From assembly GCA_902634455.1 (NCBI GenBank), contig CACPKQ010000008.1, positions 1 to 51,379 of the forward strand: a stretch of DNA of 51,379 nt, given 5' to 3'. Shown here one piece after another: positions 44,030 through 51,379 of this stretch (positions are counted from its first letter, which is position 1; the number at the start of each line of letters is the position of its first letter). A program made the position numbers and the translations under genes. The DNA comes from an uncultured Pelagibacteraceae bacterium. Its GTDB lineage: Bacteria > Pseudomonadota > Alphaproteobacteria > Pelagibacterales > Pelagibacteraceae. The notes under the pieces are model-generated. The model did not search any database. It worked only from the letters and a program-made list of their open reading frames with translations, and was not told the origin of the DNA.

Positions 44030-45042
44030 TTAATTTTCTTGTTTAAAAATAAAAAATAAATGCTTGAGCTAACAAGGAAAATTGAATTTATTTGATGTAA
44101 AGAAGAAATAATAATATGAGCTCCATAAATTAAAGTTAAAATTCCCAAAAAAATTTGAAGAATCAGTAAAAAGCCAAGTAAAATTACAGCAAATAGTAAT
44201 TTAAATATTTTACTTTTATAAATTTTGAAAAATATAAATAAATAATAAAAAAATATTAAATAAGCTAAGTTTCTGTGCATAAATTGAACTAGTGATGGAT
44301 CAGAAAATGCAGAAAGTTTAAACAAATTTTCAAACTCACTGTCATCTGGAAAATAACTATATCCCATTAAAGGCCAGGAATTATATATTTTACCAGCATC
44401 CATGCCTGAAACAAAAGCGCCTACTATAATTTGAATAAAAAGTAAAATTATAAAGAAAATAGGAAAATATGAATTAATTTTTTTATTAGATAATTCAATA
44501 TTTTTTAAATCTAAATAGTTCCATAAAATAAGTGAAAGAATTAAAAATGCTATTATCAGGTGAATAGATAGCCTAAAATGACTTACATCAACTCTGTCAA
44601 CTAAACCACTAGAAACCATGTACCAACCAATAAAACCCTGAAAACATATTAAAAAAAATATGAAATGGTAGTTTAGTAGTTTTTTAAAACCTAGCTTATA
44701 TGTAAAAAAAACTAAAGGTATTAAAAAAGTTATCCCTATTAATCTACCTAAAAACCTATGAATCCATTCCCACCAAAATATTATTTTGAATTCATCTAAT
44801 GACATAGAATAGTTTTGAAGTTTAAATTCAGGAATCTCTTTATACAAATTAAAATAATTATTCCAATGGCTTTCATTTAATGGTGGAAAAAAACCAGTAA
44901 ATAATTCCCATTTAGTAATTGATAAACCAGAATCAGTCAATCTTGTTAAACCACCTACTGCAATTATTAATGAAATCATGCAAAACATGAAACCTAACCA
45001 AAAAGAAATATATTTTTTTTGATGCTTATTATCTATGTACAT
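44026..45042 (-). CDS. ctaA: Heme A synthase (COX15/CtaA)
   Basis: CtaA oxidises heme O to heme A for cytochrome aa3 oxidase in the inner membrane. The protein has eight helices. Family blocks are AVGGLTRLTDSGLSITKWEL, WWEWIHRFLGRLIG (haem His), VSHFRLSIHLIIAF, GAFVSGMDAGKIYNSWPLMG and FMHRNLAYLI, all of the alphaproteobacterial/mitochondrial type. I prefer the ATG at 45042 (338 residues). The frame is open to 45117, but this would overlap the divergent chorismate mutase gene. Confidence 0.93.
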   Translation of the reverse strand: MYIDNKHQKKYISFWLGFMFCMISLIIAVGGLTRLTDSGLSITKWELFTGFFPPLNESHWNNYFNLYKEIPEFKLQNYSMSLDEFKIIFWWEWIHRFLGRLIGITFLIPLVFFTYKLGFKKLLNYHFIFFLICFQGFIGWYMVSSGLVDRVDVSHFRLSIHLIIAFLILSLILWNYLDLKNIELSNKKINSYFPIFFIILLFIQIIVGAFVSGMDAGKIYNSWPLMGYSYFPDDSEFENLFKLSAFSDPSLVQFMHRNLAYLIFFYYLFIFFKIYKSKIFKLLFAVILLGFLLILQIFLGILTLIYGAHIIISSLHQINSIFLVSSSIYFLFLNKKIN

Positions 45043-45085
45043 AGTCTGATAAATATAATAATTATTAATAAATCCAAATATATAA

Positions 45086-45373
45086 ATGTCGCCCATAAAA
45101 CGAAAAAAATTGAACAAATTGAGAAGTCAACTTGATAAATTGGACAATTCATTCATAAAATTAGTAAAAAAAAGAACACAATTGGTTAAAAAGGTACTAG
45201 AGTTAAAAGATTATAAAAATCAAATAGTCGACAAAAAAAGAATTAAATTTATTCTTAATCAAATAAAAAAAAAATCTTTGAAGAATAAAATAGATCCAAA
45301 AATTACAAAACGTATTTGGAAAAATATGATTTGGTCGTATATAGATTTTGAAAAAAGAAATTTTAAAAAATAA
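45086..45373 (+). CDS. Chorismate mutase type II (AroQ domain)
   Basis: This 95-residue all-helical protein converts chorismate to prephenate for Phe/Tyr synthesis. The pattern KLNKLRSQLDKLDNSFIKLV, then KRTQLVKKVLELK, with later Lys-Arg and Ile-rich helices, matches stand-alone AroQ domains; the first-helix Arg and the Arg-x-x-Leu-Val helix are the expected active-site elements. It is very rich in Lys, which weakens the match slightly. It is divergent from ctaA and convergent with rpmG. Confidence 0.82.
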   Translation: MSPIKRKKLNKLRSQLDKLDNSFIKLVKKRTQLVKKVLELKDYKNQIVDKKRIKFILNQIKKKSLKNKIDPKITKRIWKNMIWSYIDFEKRNFKK

Positions 45374-45375
45374 TT

Positions 45376-45567
45376 TTATTTACTATGTGGTGGAAGTTTT
45401 TTTTCTATAAAAATTTCATGTTTTCTTGTACTGGGATTATATTTTTTAGCTTTTAGTTTAATTTTAGCCTTTTCACCGCCAGCTGGTTTTTTTACATAAT
45501 AAAAAAAAGGACTATTTGGCTTAGATTCTGGAACTAATCTAACTTTAACATGTGTTTTTTTTGCCAT
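45376..45567 (-). CDS. rpmG: 50S ribosomal protein L33 (cysteine-free form)
   Basis: L33 is a small large-subunit protein. The 63 residues read MAKKTHVKVRLVPES, FFYYVKKP, then KLKAKKYNPSTRKHEIFIEKK, the L33 pattern. The two CxxC pairs of zinc-binding L33 are absent, so this is the zinc-free type. The protein is slightly longer than the usual 55, with an insert at PAGGEKAK. It is four bases downstream of the MerR gene. Confidence 0.94.
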   Translation of the reverse strand: MAKKTHVKVRLVPESKPNSPFFYYVKKPAGGEKAKIKLKAKKYNPSTRKHEIFIEKKLPPHSK

Positions 45568-45570
45568 AAA

Positions 45571-45951
45571 TTATTTTTTTTTAAGTTCTTTTGCTAGTTT
45601 TGAAATTTTTTTTAATTTTGATTTCAAAATTTTTTTACTGTTTATAATTCTATTATCGTAATGGTCAAGTTTAAAAGAATTTTCATTATTAAGGTATTTA
45701 TTAGCTCCTTGAATAGTCATTCCTCTATCTTTAAGCAAAAACTTAATTTTTTTAATGATTTCTATAGATTTACTATCATAGTATCTTCTATTGCCTGCTA
45801 AAATTTTTGGTTTAATTTGATTAAATTTTTTTTCCCAAAATCTTAATGTATGAGTGCTTAAAGATCCATTTTTTTTATTAACTAAATTTAATAATTTTGC
45901 TACTTCACTTATGGTTTTGTAATATGGTTCAGACTTATTTTTCATTTTCAT
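45571..45951 (-). CDS. MerR family transcriptional regulator
   Basis: The N-terminal winged helix has YKTISEVAKLLNL and THTLRFWEKKF, followed by GNRRYYDSKSIEIIKKIKFLL, the MerR HTH layout. A short coiled-coil helix with MTIQGANKYL follows, and there is no obvious ligand-binding domain. The length is 126 residues. In alphaproteobacteria a MerR gene of this type normally follows ihfA. Its start overlaps ihfA by 17 bases. The target genes are unknown. Confidence 0.9.
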   Translation of the reverse strand: MKMKNKSEPYYKTISEVAKLLNLVNKKNGSLSTHTLRFWEKKFNQIKPKILAGNRRYYDSKSIEIIKKIKFLLKDRGMTIQGANKYLNNENSFKLDHYDNRIINSKKILKSKLKKISKLAKELKKK

Positions 45952-46231
45952 TTATGTAATTTTTTAATTCTTTTGAAGCCTTAAAAAGTAGTACATTTCT
46001 TTCAGAAATTTTTTTCTCTTCTTTTGTTTTTGGATTTCGACCAACGCGACTTTTTTTATTTTTAACTATAAAAGTACCAAATTTACTAATTTTAACTTTT
46101 TTATTTATTACTAGTTTTTCAACAAGTAAATCTAATATATCATCAAGTAAAGTTTCAGATACTTTTTTTGAAAAACCAAGCTGCATATATATAGAACTAA
46201 CTATTTCTTTTTTTGTTAGGTTAACTCTCAT
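45935..46231 (-). CDS. ihfA: Integration host factor alpha subunit
   Basis: IHF is a sequence-preferring DNA-bending heterodimer used in transcription, replication and recombination. The 98-residue protein has LTKKEIVSSIYMQLGFSKK, KKVKISKFGTFIVKNKKSR and GRNPKTKEEKKISERNVLLF. The Pro-containing arm is the one that intercalates into DNA. The neighbourhood plsX-ihfA-merR supports IhfA over HU. It starts three bases after the plsX stop. Confidence 0.9.
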   Translation of the reverse strand: MRVNLTKKEIVSSIYMQLGFSKKVSETLLDDILDLLVEKLVINKKVKISKFGTFIVKNKKSRVGRNPKTKEEKKISERNVLLFKASKELKNYINENEK

Positions 46232-46234
46232 TTA

Positions 46235-47242
46235 TCAATATATATTATCTTTGATCTTTTCGATTAATCTACCTTTTATTGTTTTTTCACAAACTTTTAA
46301 TGAATTATAAAAACCCAAATAATCAGTTGAACCATGGCTTTTTATCACGGGGGAATTTAATCCTAATAATATTGCACCGTTATAAAGTCTAGGATCCAAT
46401 TTTTTTTTAAAAGCTGTCAAATTTTTAATATTCATAAAGGAAGAAATTTTTCCCATTGCTGAAGAAGATAAAGCTTTTTTTAATTCTGCAGTTATAAAAT
46501 TTGCTGTTCCTTCGGCCGTTTTTAATGCAACATTGCCGGTAAAACCATCAGTTACTATAACATTAACATTGCCCTCCATAATGTTATTCCCTTCTATGTA
46601 GCCGTAAAATTCATAAAGTTTATTTTTTATTGAACTTAATTTTTGATATGTATTTTTAATAATATTATTCCCCTTTAATTCTTCAGATCCAATGTTAAGC
46701 AATGCAACTTTTGGGTTTTCATTTGGATACAAAGCTTTATGAAGAGCTGACCCCATTAAACTGAAATCAATTAAATTCTTTTCGTTACATTCAACATTAG
46801 CTCCTAAGTCTAAAACAACATTAAGTCCGTTCTTGTTTGGCCATAGTCCTGATAAAGCAGGCTTATCTATATTTTCTATCATTTGTAAATTTAACTTAGC
46901 TATAACAAATAATGCCCCTGTATTGCCTGCAGAAATCATTGCATCTGACTCTTTTAATTTGAGACTTTCTATCGCCAACCACATGCTAGTGTTTTTTCCT
47001 TTTTTTGCAGCAGATAAAGCGCTATCTTCTCCTTCAATTTTTTCTCTTGTATGTATAAGTTGATATTGGTTTTTTTTAATTTTTTTTTTTGTAATTATTT
47101 TTTGAATTATTTCTTCATCACCATATATTTTATAAAAAACATTTTGGGACTCTTGAGAATGCATTTCAATACCATCAATTACTTTTGAAGGTGAGTCATC
47201 ACCTCCCATTGCATCAACTGCAATTGTTATAGTTTTAGTCAT
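46235..47242 (-). CDS. plsX: Phosphate acyltransferase PlsX
   Basis: PlsX converts acyl-ACP to acyl-phosphate, the first step of phospholipid synthesis with PlsY. Family motifs are IAVDAMGGDDSPSKVIDG, SAGNTGALFVIAK, VVLDLGANVECNEKNL, LLNIGSEELKGN and VIVTDGFTGNVALKTAEG. The length is 335 residues. The next gene downstream is ihfA, not fabH; many alphaproteobacteria have plsX-fabH-ihfA. It is preceded by rpmF, 18 bases upstream. Confidence 0.96.
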   Translation of the reverse strand: MTKTITIAVDAMGGDDSPSKVIDGIEMHSQESQNVFYKIYGDEEIIQKIITKKKIKKNQYQLIHTREKIEGEDSALSAAKKGKNTSMWLAIESLKLKESDAMISAGNTGALFVIAKLNLQMIENIDKPALSGLWPNKNGLNVVLDLGANVECNEKNLIDFSLMGSALHKALYPNENPKVALLNIGSEELKGNNIIKNTYQKLSSIKNKLYEFYGYIEGNNIMEGNVNVIVTDGFTGNVALKTAEGTANFITAELKKALSSSAMGKISSFMNIKNLTAFKKKLDPRLYNGAILLGLNSPVIKSHGSTDYLGFYNSLKVCEKTIKGRLIEKIKDNIY

Positions 47243-47260
47243 TTTATTATTATAAATGAT

Positions 47261-47440
47261 TTATTCCTTTGGGTCTAAGACTTGTCTTCCTTTGTACATG
47301 CCAGTTTTATGATCTAAATGATGAGATAATCTATATTCACCGGTTTTTTTATCCTCAATTACATTTTTAGGTGCAAACTTTATATGAGAACGTCTTTTTC
47401 CTGATCTTGATGGTGAAGTTTTTCGTTTTGGTACAGCCAT
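47261..47440 (-). CDS. rpmF: 50S ribosomal protein L32
   Basis: A 59-residue protein begins [19 protein letters not shown], the highly conserved L32 N-terminus, and ends with [20 protein letters not shown]. It has no cysteines, so it is the zinc-free type. It was found by reading the frame directly because it is short. It lies between the CBP3-like gene (two-base gap) and plsX, the standard rpmF-plsX pair. Confidence 0.96.
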   Translation of the reverse strand: MAVPKRKTSPSRSGKRRSHIKFAPKNVIEDKKTGEYRLSHHLDHKTGMYKGRQVLDPKE

Positions 47441-47442
47441 AA

Positions 47443-47916
47443 TTAAAATTTATGTTTATTTACACTTTTTACAAAAAAATTCAAATTATTATTTGTTAAG
47501 TAATCTACATATTTTTCAAAATATGACGATAATTCAACTAATTTATCTTCTGCATCAATGTATTTATTCAATATTTTGGATTTATCGTTTTCTTTAAAAT
47601 TATCCCAATTGCTTATTTTATCAATAATTACATGAAAAATATTTATGTAGTCTTTCATTTTTTTATTTATGCTGACATCTCCGTATCCAATCTCTCTTAA
47701 ACTTAACTCAATTTGTTTAAACACAAAATCATATATTTTTTGAATTAAATCTTTGCTATTATTTTGCTTATAAATTTTTAAAAAAAAAGCAAAATGAAAA
47801 AAAAACAAGATTAGTCTATTAGAAAATGTATCTTTTATATTGTTTTTTAGATATAAATTTTTATTTCTCGTCAAAATCATTAATCTATTGTAAATTTTCA
47901 AAAAGAAATTATTCAT
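47443..47916 (-). CDS. Ubiquinol-cytochrome c chaperone (CBP3-like)
   Basis: This 157-residue protein resembles the ubiquinol-cytochrome c chaperone family (PF03981), the bacterial relatives of mitochondrial Cbp3 that aid cytochrome b assembly. The signature [20 protein letters not shown], and the preceding YDFVFKQ helix, fit the family. In alphaproteobacteria it is usually divergent from the bamE/omlA gene, as here. The start codon overlaps that of bamE by two bases; a second Met at residue 13 (47880) is an alternative start leaving room for promoters. Confidence 0.82.
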   Translation of the reverse strand: MNNFFLKIYNRLMILTRNKNLYLKNNIKDTFSNRLILFFFHFAFFLKIYKQNNSKDLIQKIYDFVFKQIELSLREIGYGDVSINKKMKDYINIFHVIIDKISNWDNFKENDKSKILNKYIDAEDKLVELSSYFEKYVDYLTNNNLNFFVKSVNKHKF

Positions 47917-48379
47917 GAAAAAGATTTATTTAATTATAATTTTTATATTAGTTACAAATTGCTCCATTGAGAAAGTTTCAAAACATCATGGTATATATCA
48001 TCTTGAAAATAAACATCAAAAATTGATCTTATCAAAAACTAATAAAAATGACATCATTTCATTATTAGGTCCACCTTCAACAACTGGAACTTTTGATAAT
48101 GATTTGTGGATTTATGTCGAAATGGAAAAATCCAACACATCTTTATTTACTCTAGGTAATAAAAAAATTATAAAAAATAACGTATTAATATTAGAAATTG
48201 ATGACAAAGGTCTGTTAGCAAAAAAAGATTTTTTAAATATTGATAAAATGAATGATATTAAATTTACAGAAGTCACAACTAGCAATATATATAAAAAAAA
48301 TACTTTTGTGTATGAATTCTTATCGAGTATGAGACAAAGGTTAAATGATCCTTTAGGAAAAAGGAAAAAAATTGATTAA
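47915..48379 (+). CDS. bamE: Outer-membrane assembly lipoprotein BamE (SmpA/OmlA)
   Basis: BamE is a lipoprotein of the beta-barrel assembly machine at the outer membrane. A lipoprotein signal (IIIFILVTNCS, Cys at residue 16) precedes the SmpA fold: LSKTNKNDIISLLGPPSTTG and DNDLWIYVEMEKS, typical of the alphaproteobacterial type. The C-terminal tail is Lys-rich. The length is 154 residues. It is divergent from the CBP3-like gene with overlapping start codons, and convergent with hppA five bases away. Confidence 0.88.
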   Translation: MKKIYLIIIFILVTNCSIEKVSKHHGIYHLENKHQKLILSKTNKNDIISLLGPPSTTGTFDNDLWIYVEMEKSNTSLFTLGNKKIIKNNVLILEIDDKGLLAKKDFLNIDKMNDIKFTEVTTSNIYKKNTFVYEFLSSMRQRLNDPLGKRKKID

Positions 48380-48384
48380 TTAAT

Positions 48385-50490
48385 TTATTGAGCTATTACG
48401 GCTAATAATAAAAGAGCTACTATATTAGTAATTTTTATCATCGGATTTACCGCAGGACCAGCTGTATCCTTATATGGATCTCCTACTGTATCACCTGTTA
48501 CAGCAGCTTTATGAGCTTCAGAACCTTTTCCTCCATAGTTACCGTCTTCAATATATTTTTTTGCGTTATCCCACGCTCCTCCACCTGCGGTCATAGATAT
48601 TGCTACAAATAATCCAGTTATAATTACACCTAACAACATAGCACCAACTGAAGATAGCGCTGCAATTTGACCACCAACAGGCAAAATAATTAAATATAAA
48701 ACTATGGGAGATAAAACTGGTAAAAGTGAAGGTACTATCATTTCTTTAATTGCAGCTTTAGTTAAAAGATCTACTAATCTACCATAATCAGGTTTGGATT
48801 TTCTTTTCATTATTCCAGGAATTTTTTTAAATTGTCTTCTAACTTCAATTACAACAGCACCTCCTGCTCTACCTACTGCTTGCATTCCCATAGAGCCAAA
48901 TAAATATGGAAGCATACCTCCTACCAATAGTCCAACTACAACGAATGGATTTGATAGATCAAATGTTACAACTATTCCTTCTAATTTAGATCCAGCAACT
49001 TTTGAAAAATGTTTAATATCTTCTGTATAAGCTGCAAATAATACAAGTGCACCAAGACCAGCTGATCCAATTGCGTATCCTTTAGTTACAGCTTTAGTTG
49101 TATTTCCCACAGCATCTAAGGAGTCAGTAGTTTTTCTAACATTTTTTGGTAAATTAGACATCTCCGCAATTCCTCCAGCATTATCAGTAACTGGACCGTA
49201 AGCATCAAGTGCTACTACCATGCCTGCTAAAGCTAACATTGTTGTTACTGAGATAGCTATACCAAAAAGGCCAGCTATATGATTAGTTAACAATATTCCT
49301 ATAACAATAATTAAAGCTGGTATTGCCGTTGCTTCCATTGAAACAGCTAAACCTTGAATAACATTAGTTCCATGTCCAGTTGTTGATGAAGAAGCAACAC
49401 TTTTTACTGGTCTATAATTCGTTCCAGTATAATATTCAGTGACCCAAATTATTAATCCAGTTATAATTAATCCTATAATCCCACATATATATAAGCTCAT
49501 TCCAGTAAATGATTTATCTGAAATTTTATAGGTGTTCTCTAATCCTAAAACGTAATCTGTGATTGGATATAAAATTATCAATGATGTTATAGCTGTAACA
49601 ACAAAACCTTTGTATAAAGCTGTCATGATATTTTTTGATTTTCCTAACTTAACAAAAAAAGTTCCTATTATAGAAGTTAATATGCAAGCTCCGCCGATTG
49701 ATAAAGGGTAAATCATCATATTTAGATCACCATGGAAAAATATTGAAGATAACACCATAGTAGCAACTATTGTAACTGCATATGTTTCAAACAAATCAGC
49801 TGCCATACCCGCACAATCGCCAACGTTATCTCCTACATTATCGGCAATTACAGCAGGATTTCTAGGATCATCTTCTGGTATACCAGCCTCTACTTTTCCA
49901 ACTAGATCCGCACCTACATCAGCACCTTTAGTAAAAATTCCACCACCAAGTCTAGCAAATATAGAGATCAAGGATGCACCAAAACCTAGGGCAACTAAAG
50001 CATTTACAATTTCTCTTTCTTCAACTTTAAAAGATAATAATAAATAATAATAAACCGCGATTGATAAAAGTGCTAAACCAGCAACCAACATTCCAGTTAC
50101 TGCACCAGATTTAAATGCGATTGCAAGTCCTTGGGACAGTCCTTTTCTAGAAGCTTCTGCTGTTCTTACATTGGCCTGAACTGAAACAAGCATTCCAACA
50201 TAACCAGCAATTCCGGATAAGGTAGCTCCTATTAAGTATCCCAAACCGACTAAAATACTAAATGCATAACTAATAATAACAAGTACAACTAATCCAACTA
50301 CAGCAATTGTTTTATACTGTCTGTTCAAATAAGCTTTTGCACCAACTTGTATCGCAGAAGCTATTTCTTGCATCTTATTATTACCAGGACTACAATTCAA
50401 AATATTCTTACCTGTGAAAAAACCATAAACGATTGATAATAAACCCGATAAAATAATAAGTTGAAGTATATTTGATACTGAAGATTCCAT
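48385..50490 (-). CDS. hppA: Membrane proton-translocating pyrophosphatase, K+-independent
   Basis: HppA hydrolyses pyrophosphate and pumps protons across the membrane. The 701 residues form about 16 helices. Substrate-site motifs are [40 protein letters not shown] (a long conserved block, about residues 187-226, given here as DVGADLVGK and DNVGDNVGD) and [27 protein letters not shown] carries Lys and Thr at the positions that define the K+-independent type; K+-dependent forms have [23 protein letters not shown] ends the catalytic part. It probably saves energy in a nutrient-poor setting (inference). Confidence 0.97.
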   Translation of the reverse strand: MESSVSNILQLIILSGLLSIVYGFFTGKNILNCSPGNNKMQEIASAIQVGAKAYLNRQYKTIAVVGLVVLVIISYAFSILVGLGYLIGATLSGIAGYVGMLVSVQANVRTAEASRKGLSQGLAIAFKSGAVTGMLVAGLALLSIAVYYYLLLSFKVEEREIVNALVALGFGASLISIFARLGGGIFTKGADVGADLVGKVEAGIPEDDPRNPAVIADNVGDNVGDCAGMAADLFETYAVTIVATMVLSSIFFHGDLNMMIYPLSIGGACILTSIIGTFFVKLGKSKNIMTALYKGFVVTAITSLIILYPITDYVLGLENTYKISDKSFTGMSLYICGIIGLIITGLIIWVTEYYTGTNYRPVKSVASSSTTGHGTNVIQGLAVSMEATAIPALIIVIGILLTNHIAGLFGIAISVTTMLALAGMVVALDAYGPVTDNAGGIAEMSNLPKNVRKTTDSLDAVGNTTKAVTKGYAIGSAGLGALVLFAAYTEDIKHFSKVAGSKLEGIVVTFDLSNPFVVVGLLVGGMLPYLFGSMGMQAVGRAGGAVVIEVRRQFKKIPGIMKRKSKPDYGRLVDLLTKAAIKEMIVPSLLPVLSPIVLYLIILPVGGQIAALSSVGAMLLGVIITGLFVAISMTAGGGAWDNAKKYIEDGNYGGKGSEAHKAAVTGDTVGDPYKDTAGPAVNPMIKITNIVALLLLAVIAQ

Positions 50491-50572
50491 AATTCCTTTA
50501 ATTGTTTGTTAATTAGTAAATATTAAAAATCGGACATTACAAAAAAAGGAATAAAAGGCAATATTTAACTTA

Positions 50573-51379
50573 TCAAAACTTGTGAGAATAACCTTTAAAT
50601 TTGCTTAAATTTAGAGGTTTGTTGCCCACTTTTATTGAATTTTTTTTATATCTATTATTTATTTTGCCTATAATTGTAAATCTTTGATTCATCCGTTTTC
50701 CAATTGAACTAATCAAAGATCGATTTTTTTGTGGTGCTGTAAATAATATTTGATAGTCGTCGCCTTTAAAAAAGTAGTGTGTTCTTATTTTTTTATATTT
50801 ATTTAAATAAACTTTTAAATTTTTTGATATAGGTATTTTATTAAAATCGATTTCGAAAGATAGTTTTTGCTTGTTAATAAGTTTATTCATATCTGAGACT
50901 AAGCCATCCGATATATCGATAGATGTGTTAGCAAATTTATAAATAAATTTACAAATTTTATAAGGTAAATTGGGACAATAAAATTGATTAATAAAATATT
51001 TTTTTAATTTTGGATTAATTTTAATATTATTTTTAACTACTTTTAGACCAAGAAAGCTATCTCCTATAACCCCTGTAACGTATATATCATCATTTAATCT
51101 AGCTTTATTTCTTTCAACAATATTTTTTGAAAATCCAATAGATGTAATAGAAAAAGAAACTTTATTAGAATTGGTAGTGTCGCCTCCTGATAGTTTCAAA
51201 TTATATTTCTTTTGTTCTTGATTTAATGATTTTGAGATCATTTTTAAATTCTTTTTTGTAAATTTTTTTTTACTTCCACTACCAGAAATAAAGTAATACT
51301 CAGGTTTAACACCTTTGGCTATTAAGTCAGAAATTGATGATCTTATAATTTTTTTTATTACTAAATTTGGATATTTAAA
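50573..51379 (-). CDS. thiL: Thiamine-monophosphate kinase (N-terminus outside window)
   Basis: ThiL phosphorylates thiamine monophosphate to the active cofactor thiamine diphosphate. The frame stays open to the right edge, so the N-terminus is missing. Visible motifs are SISDLIAKGVKPEYYF (the SDLAAMGA region), KLSGGDTTNSNKVSFSI (Gly-Gly-Asp metal site), DIYVTGVIGDSFLGL, DISDGLVSDMNKL and FFKGDDYQILFTAP. An internal ATG at 51241 is not the start because conserved sequence precedes it. It is upstream of hppA by 82 bases on the same strand. Confidence 0.9.
   Translation of the reverse strand, partial: FKYPNLVIKKIIRSSISDLIAKGVKPEYYFISGSGSKKKFTKKNLKMISKSLNQEQKKYNLKLSGGDTTNSNKVSFSITSIGFSKNIVERNKARLNDDIYVTGVIGDSFLGLKVVKNNIKINPKLKKYFINQFYCPNLPYKICKFIYKFANTSIDISDGLVSDMNKLINKQKLSFEIDFNKIPISKNLKVYLNKYKKIRTHYFFKGDDYQILFTAPQKNRSLISSIGKRMNQRFTIIGKINNRYKKNSIKVGNKPLNLSKFKGYSHKF

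Overview
The window looks like a chromosomal segment of a SAR11-type marine alphaproteobacterium (Candidatus Pelagibacter or a close relative). The evidence is strong A+T richness, Lys/Asn/Ile-rich proteins, gene spacings of a few bases with many 4-base start/stop overlaps, and alphaproteobacterial gene neighbourhoods: rpmF-plsX-ihfA-merR, dacC-tmk-holB-metG-tatD, ssb-gyrA, and an NDUFS4-like complex I subunit. The taxonomic call is inference from gene content and composition; no search was run.

Layout. 1-9.7 kb: protein export (secD, cut by the window edge, and secF), a PuuD-type membrane protein, uvrA, then ssb-gyrA-coaD-cyclophilin. 9.7-14.9 kb: tgt, tRNA-Lys, an M48 lipoprotein protease, a DUF502 protein, recG, sdhE and tRNA-Ser. 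15-23.3 kb: a tightly overlapping plus-strand run of rarD-like, mltB-like, RlpA/SPOR, dacC, tmk, holB, metG, tatD and a beta-lactamase-fold hydrolase, linking peptidoglycan turnover to replication and translation. 23.3-28 kb: glutathione peroxidase, nhaA, a zinc-ribbon membrane protein, tRNA-Pro, the NDUFS4-like subunit, an SbmA-like transporter, glpX and tRNA-Glu.

28-35.3 kb is the accessory-looking part: a 2OG-Fe(II) oxygenase, a GIY-YIG protein, three glycosyltransferase genes (one a two-domain fusion), a tyrosine recombinase with a 14-7-14 inverted repeat just upstream of its start, two very small membrane proteins, and a gap that is unusually long for this genome. That gap holds a G+C-rich, highly structured RNA ending in an intrinsic terminator. 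The terminator stops just before a single-domain methylguanine-methyltransferase-like gene. A second long gap (34867-35313) follows. The structured RNA is the best candidate here for something undescribed.

35.3-40.5 kb: a minus-strand series rplM-rpsI-argC-small lipoprotein-hom-AEC transporter-EamA transporter, most of it translationally coupled. 40.6-44 kb: two MetY-like sulfhydrylases flanking an alpha/beta hydrolase, all coupled. 44-51.4 kb: a heme A synthase, chorismate mutase, the minus-strand run CBP3-like/rpmF/plsX/ihfA/merR/rpmG, bamE, a K+-independent H+-pyrophosphatase, and thiL cut by the right edge.

The methionine side of the window is coherent: hom makes homoserine, and the MetY-like enzymes use acylated homoserine. 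A second theme is missing zinc ligands. TGT has lost its Cys triad, and L33, L32, MetRS and HolB carry no zinc-binding cysteine cluster, which may fit life in zinc-poor ocean water (inference).
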